Shown here one piece after another: positions 46,641 to 58,969 of a DNA stretch of 64,000 bases; positions within the stretch are counted from its first letter, which is position 1, and each line of letters begins with the position of its first letter. This DNA is from Nageia nagi. Its lineage: Eukaryota > Pinophyta. Location of the stretch: contig JBITNC010000001.1 of assembly GCA_050084985.1 (NCBI GenBank), positions 1,922,001 through 1,986,000 of the forward strand, read 5' to 3'. Position numbers and translations under genes: made by a program. The notes beneath the pieces were generated by a model, which saw nothing but the letters and a program-made list of their open reading frames with translations, searched no databases and was not told where the DNA came from.

Positions 46641-47589
46641 GATATTGTATTTAGTAATTTAGTATTTTTTGTACTTGGCACTTGGTATTCAGTGATAGAA
46701 TGAGACAGCATACTTATGACTTTATGAGTAGACATCTGACATACATTTTGTAGATGACTTATTTTCATATATTGATGTTATGATTTATGAACATGAATTA
46801 CAATTTACAATCATTTTCTCTAAATTTTATGTCATGAATGTTTTGGTATACGATATGGCCCATATAAGAATGATTTAATCATTTATGGCAATTACATAAG
46901 CATACTCTATAGAAAAATATTAAAAAAATTACATGTTTTTTTAAGTTTTTAATGTACTGCGTATTTTTCCTGAATTTGCAAAAAATATTTTAAAAATATG
47001 TTGCACTTTATATAAAATCATTTTTTTTGCCGAATAATTTGTTGCATTTTGTAATAAACAATTTGCTATGTATTTCGATGAAAACAAAACTATGTTTTTT
47101 TCATATTTAATGCAAAAATTATGTTGCACTTCATCTAAAATCAGATTTTTTTCATTTGCTTTTGTCGTATAATTTCCGAATCACTAAATATTTTCAACTT
47201 GGACCCAAATGAAGGTAGACACTGCCGCGCAAATTTGTGCCTACCAGCCTACTAAATGATGTTGTCTAAGGGGCATCTGGTGCCTCTAGAGTCTAGTATG
47301 GGCTAGAAGGAGCTAATCAACTTAGTGGTCTGAGGGATCTCTCTAGTGGACTATTGCTTAGCTCTATGTCTGAAGATAGTAACCTCTCGAAGTAAAAGGG
47401 ACAAGTATCTTTGTACAAGCAATCATACCTCCTTTGAATCTTGTAATATGTGGGACATCAAAATATCAAATGCTAATTCTCCACCTTCTAGAGAGAGCAA
47501 AGATATGAAGTTCTATCGTTGCAAAGAATATGGTAGTCTGTCTCAACCCGAAGCTAGTGGGCCAAGACTCACAATTGGCCAAGGCGAAT
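46641..47589. other. 3' flank of the hAT relic, AT-rich
   Basis: Two similar blocks (ATGTTGCACTTTATATAAAATC near 46,998 and ATGTTGCACTTCATCTAAAATC near 47,122) form a direct repeat likely belonging to the transposon end. No gene was seen. Confidence 0.45.
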
Positions 47590-48262
47590 CCTCAAACCGT
47601 AAGACCAAAGTTGTTGAAGATAGGTTGGCTTGACAATGGTACCATGAATAATCTGTAAGAAATGCTCAACATAGAAAGCCACCGTAGGGCTAAGAGGTTG
47701 AGGGGAAGAGATCCATGTAACCTAAATGTATAGTCAATAAATGTCCTCTTTGATAGATCTATATTGATCACAACCTTTGAGGGGTAGAGGCAACGGGGAG
47801 CATCCAACGATTAGCTGAAGGGTGGAATCACAACATGGTGCTAAAAAATGGTACCTCTTGCAACTTGAAAAAGAATCACCCAATAGAGTAAATCTATGGA
47901 GGAAGGATGTGAGCTTGAATATGCTCTCAAGACGGAGTGGCTATGCAACAAACTCGCTTTGAACAATACAATGGAGAATTGTTCATTTGCAACGAATCAT
48001 GTGCTAAAATATGATGGTCTAAACCCTCTCCATACATTGCCCACTCAATAGGTTTAGAACTAGAGCTCCAAATCTTTGATCCATAAAGAAATATGGGTTT
48101 AATGAGTGTATCGAAGAGGCATTTCCTTGAAGGGATGTCTTAAAATTGAATCTAAAAGCATTGACGTTCCAAGATGGAGAGTGAAGCATATGCCTTGCAA
48201 AGACATGACTGTCATGTCGATTTTAAAATGAAAGATGGCCCAAAGAATTGAACCCCTAGGTA
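47590..48262 (-). pseudogene. LINE ORF2 fragment (downstream piece)
   Basis: On the minus strand ICFTLHLGTSMLLDSILRHP and PFKEMPLRYTH match the same place in the LINE at 42,680-42,770. Later LNLLALRWLSMLSISYRLFM corresponds to about 43,260-43,320 of that copy. It is joined, across the solo LTR, to the upstream piece at 49,378-50,000. Confidence 0.75.
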
Positions 48263-49372
48263 TGTGACATCCCCCTTGCATGGTTGTAATTGATTGTGGA
48301 ATCCAACGGATTCCTCATGTAATATATTTTATTTTTGCATTGTACTTTCATATTGTAACTTGGGATAGAAGACTTAATGGGTCAATGGACCCCACTGTGA
48401 GTCCCAAGTGGCATGTCTCCCTCCCAAGCTTAGAATAGGTGTTTTATTATACTTGGAGATCCCGATCTTGATTGTGGGAATCCCAAGGTTTGTTTTACAC
48501 TTAAGTGGATGATGAGCACTTGTATACATGCACCAGCCTTGGGGAGATTCCTAGACCCCCACGTTGGCCCATTATGACACCTAGATCCCACGGATGGCTC
48601 CTAGACCCACGTTGGGCATGCACGGCACTCCTAGACCCCCACGTTGGCATTTGTAGCACTCCAAGCACCCACGTTGGGCATTCTGGGCCCCCAAGAGGCT
48701 AACGTTGGGATTAAGGAGTCATTGGAGCCTCATTTTTGGATATACCTGATTATTATTATTCTTCGTATTGTCCAAAGGAAAACAAGACTTAGCAACACTA
48801 AGCAATCCCCTAGGTGCAGCATTTAGGAGAGCTATCAGGTTGAGGTATCCTAATCGTCTATGGCATTGGTGTAGCATCCTTGCCCATCCAATGGTATTCC
48901 GAGGTTGAGCTTCTTCCATTCAATTGGTCACCAGGATCAGAGGAGAGCTCCTTCGATGGAGAGGATTCAGGTTTTGAGGGAGCAAGGTTGTCCCATGGTT
49001 CTACTTGTCCGTCCAGCATTGAGGATACACGACTTGCCCTAGTTGGCTCCTAGGAGGCCAACATCCAGCTCTAGAAGCTTGGTATTGTATTGTTGCTACT
49101 TCATATCATTAATACAGCCATTGGACAGTTTGATCTCCATATTACCTTGTATACTTGTCCATGTTTGCATCGTTGGATTACTATGTGCATGTATGCTTGT
49201 ATAAGCCATACGTTGGCATTGTGAGGGTTTGAATATTGTTATATGCTAGTTTTGGCTAAACATTGGCAATATTGTGTTTTTTATGTGTAATTTGGATGCC
49301 CTAGACCAAACATTGGGGTTTACTTGCATTGTTTGAGTTGTTTGCACTTGATTTTGTAATTGGATCTTTACA
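48263..49372 (+). mobile_element. Solo LTR of element B family, inserted in a LINE
   Basis: The 1,110-bp sequence is the reverse complement of the element B LTR. It starts TGTGACATCCCCCTTGC and ends TTGGATCTTTACA. The five bases AGGTA at 48,258-48,262 recur at 49,373-49,377, a perfect target duplication. No internal sequence remains, so the element was lost by recombination between its LTRs. Element polarity is opposite to element B. Confidence 0.93.
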
Positions 49373-49377
49373 AGGTA

Positions 49378-50000
49378 AGTGTATGTAGTGATCTCTATTG
49401 ATGATCCTTTATAGGAGAGTTGGAATCTGAAGAAAGCACCTCGAGAGGTGTTAAAGATCATGACCTTAGTCTTACCAAGATTGATTGCTAGTTGTCTAGT
49501 CCCACAGAAGCGAGTGAGTGCATCCAATTGTCTCTAAAAGCCCTCAAGGGAGCAAGAAAGGAAGGTCATATCATGTACAAAAACAAGTATGATGATCTAG
49601 ACATGACGCAACCAAAAATTGTTATCACCATGGTTTTGCAACTGAAGAAACTCCTCAAGGTCATCTATGTAAATGCCATAGAGACTAGGAGAAAGAGGAC
49701 ATCCTTGTTTAACACCGATAACTATTGACAATGTTTGAAAGTCCATTAGAATTCCTAAATCAACCAACAACTATCATCTAAAGCCTCATGATGACAGTAA
49801 TCAAAGTATCAGAAATGCCAACAATGTGTAGCTTCTGAAGAAGCAAGTGTTGTGGAACAATGTCCAAGGCCATCCTGAAGTCCCAACACAACAAAACACT
49901 TTAGCAGACCTATGATGAGCCTCCTCAATGATAACTTGAAGTGATCAAAAAGTTTGGATCCTTTCAAATCTGCAAAATTTCTCTGTGAATTCACCTCTTC
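49378..50000 (-). pseudogene. LINE ORF2 fragment (reverse transcriptase piece)
   Basis: From 50,000 downward the frames read FDHFK, then IIEEAHHRSAKVFCC after a shift, matching the reverse transcriptase of the LINE at 42,040-42,110. The frame beginning 49,527 reads FCGTRQLAINLGKTKVMIFN, matching 42,478-42,540. The YADD box is not intact. Confidence 0.72.
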
Positions 50001-50069
50001 TCCAGTATTTCGGTGTTTTTTTTCAGTATATCAAGTCAATAATGTTGTGCATATATCAAATCACAAATG

Positions 50070-50295
50070 TTGTGCATATATCTAGGCAGAATGTTGTGCT
50101 TATAGCAACTTTACAACTCGTGTGTATAGCAGCCCAACAAACATTTTGCATATATCCTGACGGTAACGTTGTGCATATAGCAACTTTGCGATCCGTGTGT
50201 ATAACAGCCCGACAAACATTGTGCATATACCCAGGTGGAAATGTCATGCGTATAGCAACTTCACAACCTGTGTGTATAGCAACTTCAGATGGGAA
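50070..50295 (+). repeat. Minisatellite, about 3 units of 75-80 bp
   Basis: Units of the form TTGTGCATATATCC...GTTGTGC(A/T)TATAGCAACTTT...CGTGTGTATAGCAGCCC...ACAAACATT repeat with small changes across the interval. Both strands stay open over it, which reflects repeat composition more than coding. Confidence 0.85.
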
Positions 50296-50299
50296 AGAC

Positions 50300-52376
50300 A
50301 CTTCATAGAGATTGACTACCTTATGGAAAATATTAACTGCCATGTGACGTATTTCAATTTGAGCAGGCCCATTTAGCCTTGATTAAGTATTTCTGGTATT
50401 TTTTAAAATTGTTGGAAAACCTGTAGGTGTTAATTATCTGTATATTGGTGCTTATGTATTTTCCAGAGAGTGGTATATTTACAATCTGAAGCTTATTTTA
50501 AGAGATTGTCTTATTATTTTTAGGCCAAATCAAAAACATATTGTTGGAGGATGTAGCTGTATTTTATATTGGAGGAGAATACTGTTGAGAGCATGTTTCA
50601 AAGGAGGCATTAAAATATTGTAACCACTTTGACTGCAAAAATAAACCCTTTGATGTTATAAAAGGGAGAATGGCGAGTGGAAAATTGAATTCCTTTTGTG
50701 AGGAGTTCCATGCCATAGGCACGAGAATGTAGGTTTCTGAGAAATGTAGATCTTCCATATTCTTGTAAAACTCCATGGCAACATAATTGCCCTGAGAGTA
50801 ATGGTGGAGGATCATTGTAGAAATTGCACATTGGAAATAACTCCATAAGGAAATTAGTATGATTTTGTGTAGAGGTAGATCGCCTAGTGGAGATAGTGGC
50901 AATCACATCAGGAGTGAGAATGTTGTGTGCGGCAAATGCAACAATATGTTATCCCAGCATAAGTAAAATTAAGCAGTGACTTTGTGAAGTGAGTTAGACC
51001 TTCGTTATGTTGGAGTGACTTGGCCTTCCAGCAAAGTGTTGGGAGTTGATGTTATTGATCATGGGATGACATTGTATTGGAGGTTCATCACTTAATAGAA
51101 GTTTTTTTGTTGGGTTTTCTCCAAGTACTCCAATTTTCCCTGGGTAAATGATTTTTGTGCATCATTTTGTGAGATTAATGGTGTGCATTTTATTTCCACA
51201 AGCACTTGAACTTCAAATGTGATAAATCCATTTGTGGTGATTGTAATTTCCCATTTTTCATGTTCTATATTTGACTGGTCAACATGGAGTGGTGTGTCCA
51301 TGTTGGAGAGCATTGTAGCACCTTGTTGCATTGTAATGGGGCCATTGGGCCACTTAGAGTGAGACGTCCCTCTTCTAAGGGCTTGTAAGAGCATTTCACG
51401 ATAAACTTAAGTAGAGTTAGGAGTAGCATTTATCATAATGTTGATTTCAAGGTCACATTGTAATATTGGCGCCCAAATAAGGACATCCCATGAATTGAGA
51501 TCTCATGACTTGATAGTGGTAATCGCAAGGCATAGATGGGTCATCCATCTTGATATGATTCCTAGGTGAGATCTAGACCTCCATGATGGGATGTTCAGCT
51601 ATAAGGAGGAGCACACTTATTTAGGATCATCTTGGTTATTCATTCATCTACTTCTTTTGGGACTTGGCCGCTAACCATTGTCACTAGTAGTATAATGTAC
51701 CCAATTTGGGACATTTAGAAGTCACCCTTCATGCTTATTCACTTTGGCTTTTAGTACTTAGATTAAGAGTTTTTTACTAGTCATTTAATGTATTTTCATA
51801 TTCATACTTGTGCCTCATAGGGCAGCGCTCAAGTAAGAGCAATTGATATATTTGTATTGGCTTAATAAAAGGGCCATTTTAATTAATTATACCTCCCACA
51901 CCCAATCGGCTATCTAAGGGAGACTTAAGGGCCATTTAATATTATTTTACTCCCTCCTCCTTGGTCAGCCAGCCTTGGGAGACATTATGAGCTTGTTTGG
52001 ACATCCATAAAGGCAAGACATGTGCATCATAACAAGACATCATAATTTGGCATTTGACCTTTGATCTTTCATAGTTGAGGCTGCTCCCCTCTCTTCCTTC
52101 TATGGTCTAGGGCTGCTCCCTAGACTAGAAATGGCATATTCGCGATTATCTAAACTTGGAGAGCTTGCGCCAACCTTGGAAGTCATTCTATCTCTAGCAC
52201 TAGCCTTTGGAAGACACTTGGAGACTTGCACCAGCCATCCTAGAACTTGTTACAGGCTGGTTACAGTCCTGCACTTATTCTTGGTTATTATTCATGATAT
52301 TTGGCTCTCATATTGCTCATTGAATGTGGATGAATGCCCTTCTACTACTGTTGTACTGTTATCAATATTTGTATGA
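50300..52376. other. Intron region without recognised domains
   Basis: Minus-strand frames at 50,564-50,906 and 51,092-51,394 (about 100 residues each) lie in line with the gene direction but contain no motif that I know. They may be parts of an unidentified decayed element. Confidence 0.35.
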
Positions 52377-52784
52377 GAATTAGAGTGTTTTGGTAGCACA
52401 TTAATATTACATAACAGATCTGCAATTGTGCCCTAGTTTAGATGGTTTTGCATGTTATATGAGCCTTACTACTGTTATATATCAGATCTGGTTACTGTTA
52501 TAAAAATTCAGTCTAGGAAGCATTATTGAATGGATGTTGAGCATTTACAATTTTCCCTAGTTGATGAATGAATGAATGACGAATTAGAGTGTTTTGGTAG
52601 AACATTACTGTTACATAACAGATCTGCAATTGTGCCCTAGTTTAGATGGTTTAGCGTGTTATATGAGCATCATTACTGTTATATATCAGATCTGGTTACT
52701 GTTATAAAAATTCAGTCTTGGAAGCATTATTGAATGGATGTTGAGCATTTACAATTTTCCCTAGTTGATGAATGAATGAATTGA
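52377..52784 (+). repeat. Tandem duplication, two units of 204 bp
   Basis: The unit starting GAATTAGAGTGTTTTGGTAG at 52,377 repeats at 52,581 with few differences, through ATATCAGATCTGGTTACTGT to TTCCCTAGTTGATGAATGAA. Confidence 0.93.
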
Positions 52785-53759
52785 CAAATTGGATTGAGTA
52801 AATTGTGCATGTTTAGTAATCCAATAGTAGCCTATGATAGTAGGAAGTGCTCGTTCAAGGCTCTCATGGGTCTCACTATGAAAGACCATAATGCACCATT
52901 ACAATTCCAACAAACAATATCAATCTTGTCCCTACTCACTAAGACTCAAGGACACCTTCATTTAGTCCGCCAAGGGCATGCCCACCATGAGGAGAGAGAG
53001 TCATGGATCATTACTCTACAATTTTGGGTTACCACCCATTCGTTCTTTTTTCCTCGCAATCATGACATGGTGCAATCCTTATGTAGTTCTTCCATTTGAA
53101 GTTTTGTGAGATCTTCATCCATGTAATTTTTTTGTGAAAGAGGAAATGGTCTCTTTTTTACTCCTTAGGCCTATAAATGATCCCATGTTGATAGTAAGGG
53201 AATAACTAGCATGTTATCAAGAGTCGTCCTAGCTTTCTCCAAGAAAATGTTTTTCAAGTCTACAATATCATGCAAGAAAGTGTGACCAATCTGGAACAAA
53301 GTGTTAGTAGTAGGAGGCCACACACTCAAAGATTGAGTGCCTAGGCATGGTGTACCCTCTCTTCTTCAAATTTAACATGCATTGCCATTTCAACCAGAAA
53401 AGGAGTCTTCTTATCTTTGTCCACTAGCACCCACAAACAAAAGGAGTCTTCTTACCTTTGACCACTTGCACCCACAAATTGTGTTCTTCCACCTACTTTT
53501 GAATGGATTGTTATTAGGCAATTGCTTCTTGCTTAAGATGTTCCTGTTGTGTAATTATCTCTTATTGTTTATCCCTGATTTCAGAAACTACATTATGGAG
53601 ATGTTGTAATTGTTGGTTTGGGATCTCAGCAGTAGCAAGCGTCTGGGATTGTTCAAGTCTATCAATTCTATCTTTCAATTAGAAAGAAATAAAATATACT
53701 AATGTTCACATGTAACCAAAAGCGGTCAATAAGAATGGAGCATACACGGATGATAAGAA
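52785..53759. other. No gene recognised
   Basis: Contains a 41-bp tandem duplication at 53,398-53,479. The frames at 52,794-53,099 and 53,382-53,609 have no recognised domain. Confidence 0.4.
53398..53479 (+). repeat. Tandem duplication, two units of 41 bp
   Basis: AAAAGGAGTCTTCTTATCTT followed by TGTCCACTAGCACCCACAAA is repeated from 53,439 with three or four changes. Confidence 0.85.
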
Positions 53760-54530
53760 AGTAAGAAAGGCCCAAGATGGCCCACCCTACCTCTAAACCA
53801 GACTAAAAATAGGTACAAGAAAGGGCAAAAAACGATAGTATTGAGCATAAAGCTTATGGGAAAATCAATGTAATAGTGAGCGGATAACAACAAACCACCT
53901 TGAGCATAGAGAAGCTCAAGGACGATCCTTCGCTAGAGGTAGCAAAATCACGGAGACGACTAAGGAAGCGAACTAGTGTTGCGAGGGCCCACACCTTGAG
54001 GGGCTCGTGGCCAAACTTTGCTAGCAACATGTGGTAGAAACGGTCCTCTTAATTCGAATGAAGCGAGAAAGTCTGCTATGGTCCAATTTGAGGTCTTCAA
54101 ACTAGGGCCCCACAGCTCAATACAAGAGAACTATGGGGGTGAGCAAGATATCAAATAGCTGAAGTTCCAATGAAGTGTACCCCTATGGATCCTGGGTGAG
54201 ACCGTGGGTCTCATTGAAAACTTGGGTCTCGAGAAGAGCACACCCAAATAGATGTAAGATGTGAAGGGCTTAATGATTCTACCCCAATATGTGATCTAAG
54301 TTTGGAGGGTTGTAGTCCTAGAGATATTGAATGCTCTATTGGTTTCACTAAGGTTGACCACAAACTCTTGCCTAAAGCAATCAAGGACCACGAGATACTA
54401 TAGGCCCTCTACCATGTGTGAGAGGTGAACAATGTAGCAAAAGAATGGGGACACGACGAGCGTCAAAGAGAGTGGACAGCCCTGTTTCACATCAATGGTT
54501 CTAAGAATACTGTATGAGAGGCAAGCTATA
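53760..54530 (-). pseudogene. LINE ORF2 fragment
   Basis: Minus-strand translation gives ILRTIDVKQGCPLSLTL (about 54,450-54,505), the LINE motif around VKQGCPLSPTLF. It then gives VVLDCFRQEFVVNLSETNRA and, further on, a YIYLGVLFSRPKF-like segment that matches the downstream part of the LINE at 40.2-44.2 kb. Frameshifts are present throughout. Confidence 0.75.
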
Positions 54531-54810
54531 AATATTAACAAGTTATCACCTCACTTGAATACTATTTACTCAGAAATGTTATTGCTGACAATATCCAAAC
54601 AATACATATCCCATAATGTCAAAATTATTCAAGCTTTTGAAAGCATTACAAAGTAAGCATATTGAGTTTATTAAAAATAGCCAGGAACGTAAACTTTGCA
54701 AGTGCTATGCGTGGATGCACTGCCTGTTTGAACATACTCAATAAGAAACAATAAAAACTTTAAAATAAATTGGACCGGGTATCATTCAATATGTTACCGC
54801 TGATTAATAC

Positions 54811-54866
54811 CTTCTGAATCTCTTCTGCTGAAGACTTCGCCTCATTATTTTGCTCTGAAAAAGCCT
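54811..54866 (-). CDS. Coiled-coil gene, upstream exon
   Basis: The acceptor TTCAG ends at 54,867 and the donor GTATTA begins at 54,810. After two bases that complete a split codon the exon reads AFSEQNNEAKSSAEEIQK, which joins in phase to QEKGKHDK of the next exon. The 56-bp length and phase fit. It is the most upstream exon that I can support. Confidence 0.68.
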
Positions 54867-56744
54867 CTGAACATCAGACAATGAAAACATACTACAATAA
54901 TTGCAGTGTTTGCATACAAAGGGCACACATAAGCAACACAAGGGTAAAGAATTACATTTCTTCAACATTTGCATGCATTAAAAAGAATGGTAGTTTTGGG
55001 ATTTTTCTTTCTGAACTCGTCTAATAGCAGGAAAGACAAACCATCATTATTAAACAAGCAGATTATATAGTCAAATCACAGAGAACAATTTATTACAAGA
55101 ATCCTCATTTGCTTTTACTCCCATATTAATTTGCAAATTACAACCATCAAGACAAAAACATGAACAAATTTACACAGAAGTAAAAAAATGAAATTCTGAC
55201 AAGCCAATGTTTTCTTCTTTGAAATCAATTTAGATTCATATTACATAAAAATTTCAGTTTCCGACCAATACAAAAATTTGTGAACATAAAAATGATATAT
55301 ATAATATATTCCAGAAGATTTCTCCATAGTCCATGCTATTGAATTTTCACACACTAACAATTGGTATCACCTAATAGGAAGGATGTATTTAACTTTTGGA
55401 GTTGTTCATAAGGAAAACAAGACACATGAAAACACTTGTTAGACTTCATTTGATCCAATCTTTATTCGATACACAGAGATCAGGATCATCAAAACGAAAG
55501 AAACATACTATTGTCAGGCCATTGTATATGAGGATCAACAAAACTAAAGGTCATCAAAAGGGATTTCTCCTTCCACTCATTTTGAGATGGTTCCAATCAT
55601 CAAGAATTGTATATTTTCAGAAAAAATATTCAATAAAATTCAAAGAAATAGAAAAACTCAAAAGGGGGTTTCAACATCTCTGCATTTGATTTCCACAATA
55701 AATAGAAGACCTGAAAGATTTTAGGTTGTTTAAATTTGTTTATTAACTAAAGGCTCCATAGGAAGAAATGACAAATGCAAGAAAAGGAAATATTTATTAT
55801 TGAATCATATAAAAGCTAGCAAGAGTTATACTTTGAACATAAGTGAATACTTCACAAAGTATGAAGAAGATAGAAGAATCTAGCATAAAGGCATTCATCC
55901 ATTCATTCCCCATTAACTTCACACTGATGAGGGTGTAAACATTCCATTTGGCTTCCAAAATAAATAGAAGACATGAAAGATTTTGACTGTTAATAAATTT
56001 CTGCGTTAACTAAGGGAACAATAGAAGGAAACTGTGAAATTATGATGCTGATGAAAGGAAAAGACGAACTCAACTCCTGTCCAAGTGTCAACCTGGCCAA
56101 ATCTTCAAGAATTGTAACTGTATTGATCTGTAACTGTGTATGTTCTCTTTTATAACACTTACATGGAAGAATATGTAATTGAAGGGAAGACAAAACATTA
56201 TTCCCAGTCCCTACGATAGTGCATTATTAGCTGGTAGTAGTAGATTGTAATAGAGAATCAGAAAGTAAGACATTTTGGTGTGTATTATTAGCTGGTAGTA
56301 GTAGATTGTCTTTCCATTTTTTGTTGTGCAACAATCAATAGAAGAAAATCATTTATGATCCCTACAGCTTCAACTCTCTAATGTGTGAATATTGAATCCG
56401 GGTTAGATTTTGCCATTTAGATAGCCTTTTTGCAAGTATAAACTGCTTTTCGCAACCAATCCTAGAAGAGCAGCATTTAGGTACTATTTGTCCTAGAATG
56501 CAAGCAATATGGTACCCTAGTCCCAGAAGGCCCATGTTCTGGTCCCCTTTTCCCAGAAGGCCTGCGTTCTGGTCCTGGGTGGTTTTCAGGCTTAATGGAG
56601 TCGAAATTTCACGTTTGGTATGAATGCCTTTGCCAATCTCGAAGTGGAGAGAACTTGTGTTATTGATCCTTTGAAGAATTGAAGGAAGACTACACTTATT
56701 GTTGATTGGGTGTCATGAAAAACAACTCTCTCCCTATTCCAGAG
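54867..56744. other. AT-rich region upstream of the last supported exon
   Basis: A repeated block (AAATAGAAGACCTGAAAGATTT near 55,700 and AAATAGAAGACATGAAAGATTT near 55,963) and a second one (ATTATTAGCTGGTAGTAGTAGATTGT near 56,224 and 56,284) are direct repeats. Upstream exons of the coiled-coil gene could be here or to the right, but I could not identify one. Confidence 0.45.
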
Positions 56745-57660
56745 TTTAATAGGCAAGATTATGGATGTTGGAGCATAAAGATAAGAACAATGTTGAATGG
56801 GAATGATAAAAGAAAGATGTAATAAGACAAACCCTCATTGGATGTTAAGTTTGGGACAATAGGCACTTCCATAGAAGAAAGGCCTATTGAATGTAAAAGG
56901 GCTAAGCAATGTTGACCACAGTACTGAAAGAAGATGGACAACAAGTCTTGTGCCTTCCAGAATAAACAATGATAATGGCCTCATACCTTATAATAGAATG
57001 AGCACCGAAAGATGAAGTGGTCCTCGAACTCGATCTCAAGTGAGCATAGATGGCAAGTCCACAAATCATGCGTTAAATGGTGGTTAGTCTCCACTTTCAA
57101 CTGGTGAGAGCAAACCCTTAAGCTACCCAAGAAACATCAATCCCAAAGGTAGGTGCAAGTTGATATACCCAAGGGAGAGGATCAACCCTCATCAATCAAA
57201 AGAAACTTGGGCATGAGGGGATGTTGAGGCATGACCCAGGTGGTCTATACGAGGGCCCTATATATCATCTCTTTGATCTTTGTCAAAGAATCACTAGAAG
57301 AGCCCCCTTGGAGCATAAGTAGCCTCTCATGAGAGAAACCAAAGCTCTAAAGTATCTCAAAAGCCTCAAAAAACCAAAACCAACGACATCCCTAAGCAAC
57401 AAGATCAATCGAGGAAGTCAAAGCCCTAGAGGGAAGACTAACTGCAACTCCTCTCAAGCCTTCTAGGCTATGCAAACATCGAACAAAAAGAACAATAGAA
57501 GCAATGGCCCAAATCTGAAGGGGTTGGCAACCGAACTTTGCAAACATTATGACATAGGTGATGTTGGGAAGGAAACCTTTCCTCTTACTCGACGATCGCC
57601 CATTTGATCAAGACGGGAAAGCAACCTAGCATGTAGGTGAGAACACATTGTTGAACTCCT
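56745..57660 (-). pseudogene. LINE ORF2 C-terminal fragment
   Basis: The minus strand carries the zinc-binding end of the same LINE family (CHLCSLEIEFEDHFIFRC in frame pieces at about 57,000-57,050). After it comes LLSIFFQYCGQHCLALLHSI (56,944 downward), which matches the segment after the zinc motif in the LINE at 43,500-43,630. Upstream parts are broken. Confidence 0.7.
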
Positions 57661-58959
57661 CTTGTAAGGACTGATACCCCAAGGTTTCTATCGGAAAGCT
57701 CGTGTCGTTAATACAAGCTTTAAATTTTTAAGTCTTGTTTGGGAATCAACTGAGTGGTGTAGTAGAGGTAATAACTATTAACTCACGTTTTTTGTAGGGA
57801 TTGAGTGTGTTATCTTAAAATAGTTTGAAAGTTGCCATAAGTTTTAAAGTGTAAAATAAAGAAAAGAAAAAGCGAGAATGAGACCGAATACTGGCTAGAC
57901 TCAAAGAGGTAATCACAATGCAACATTATCTAAACGTTCCCTCTCTCGGATCAGGTAAGAAATCTTGTTCAATTTAATCAAGTCTTTGAAATGGATAACT
58001 ATTGTCCAATCATTCCAAAGATGAGCAAGAAGCAAAACTGATTGTCAATACTCTGTGAACAAGATCGATGCAACCAAGTGGACTAAGCGTGAGTGAAAGT
58101 GAATAGTTTTGAACAAGAAGTCTAGGAAGATGTCTTAAGAGAAAGTCGATACAGAATACTAAGCATTTAACAAGCAAGCGATGAATTAGTAACAATTCAA
58201 ACATTTTTGACAAGTTTATAACAAATTCTCCTAAAACTCGAGAGTTTTCAAAGAGAAGGCACGAAAATGTTTAAATTACGGAAATTGTTCTAAAAAGATC
58301 AATCCACAACTCCCGTAGATGAAAACACACTTTGAATCAACTTGTAGCCATTTGTATTATGATTGCAGAAAAGTTTTGCATAAGTACATCAATTTGCTCC
58401 TCAATTACAAAAATTTTCAATTTTCATGAAAATTGGCCTTTTCTTGGACTAAACATTCTGCCTCAAAATGTGACCCCCTAGGGTCTATTTATAGACTTTT
58501 TAGGTCAAAATTTGAAGGTGTTGCCCTGATTCTTTAAAAAGCTCTAAAATGCTAATCTGAATGCTAAATTGAGATTACAATTACATTTTAGTGGGAGAAC
58601 GGTCTCATCCCACTAAAATATGCTAAAAATAAAAAATTTACAAAAATTGATACCCTCTGGCATGCATTTCAAGGCATTTTGCATCAATTTGGCAAAAATT
58701 AAAGCTTCAAATCATCTTTTTGGATCCTTCTAACGGTTCTTTTGAGCTCCTTCTTTCTTTGAATCTGGATTTGCCCTTGATGTGATCATTGTGGCAAATT
58801 TTCAAGGGATTCTGAGAGAATTTTTCGAAAAAGTGGATCTGAAAGTTGGAAAAATTTTAAAAAGTGGATTTGAGCTCATGGATGGATGGAGGATAGGATT
58901 ATAAGGTACTTGGCAAGTTTTGAGAGGTTTTGGAGCTTTTAAAGAGGTTTTGTGAAGGA
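57661..58959. other. No gene recognised
   Basis: AT-rich sequence with short chance frames. No repeats or TE ends were identified. Confidence 0.4.
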
Positions 58960-58969
58960 TTTGGGATTT

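Larger units (their letters stand above)
22541..54866 (-). other. Coiled-coil protein gene, 3' part (six exons, two giant introns)
   Basis: Six short exons on the minus strand join into one frame: 54,811-54,866, 30,762-30,851, 30,553 (or 30,588)-30,656, 23,095-23,286, 22,852-22,961 and 22,541-22,622. Intron edges are GT/AG throughout. Intron sizes are about 24.0 kb, 105 bp, 7.3 kb, 133 bp and 229 bp. The encoded product is rich in Glu, Gln, Lys and Leu with heptad-like spacing, so a soluble coiled-coil protein is likely. It resembles the conserved C-terminal end of a plant coiled-coil protein family whose name I cannot give with confidence. Upstream exons were not identified. Confidence 0.75.

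Noticed and set aside
55990-56193. Possible upstream exon of the coiled-coil gene (minus strand, ILEDLARLTLGQEL)
   Set aside because: No matching splice phase with the next exon, no heptad pattern, and the segment overlaps a local duplication.
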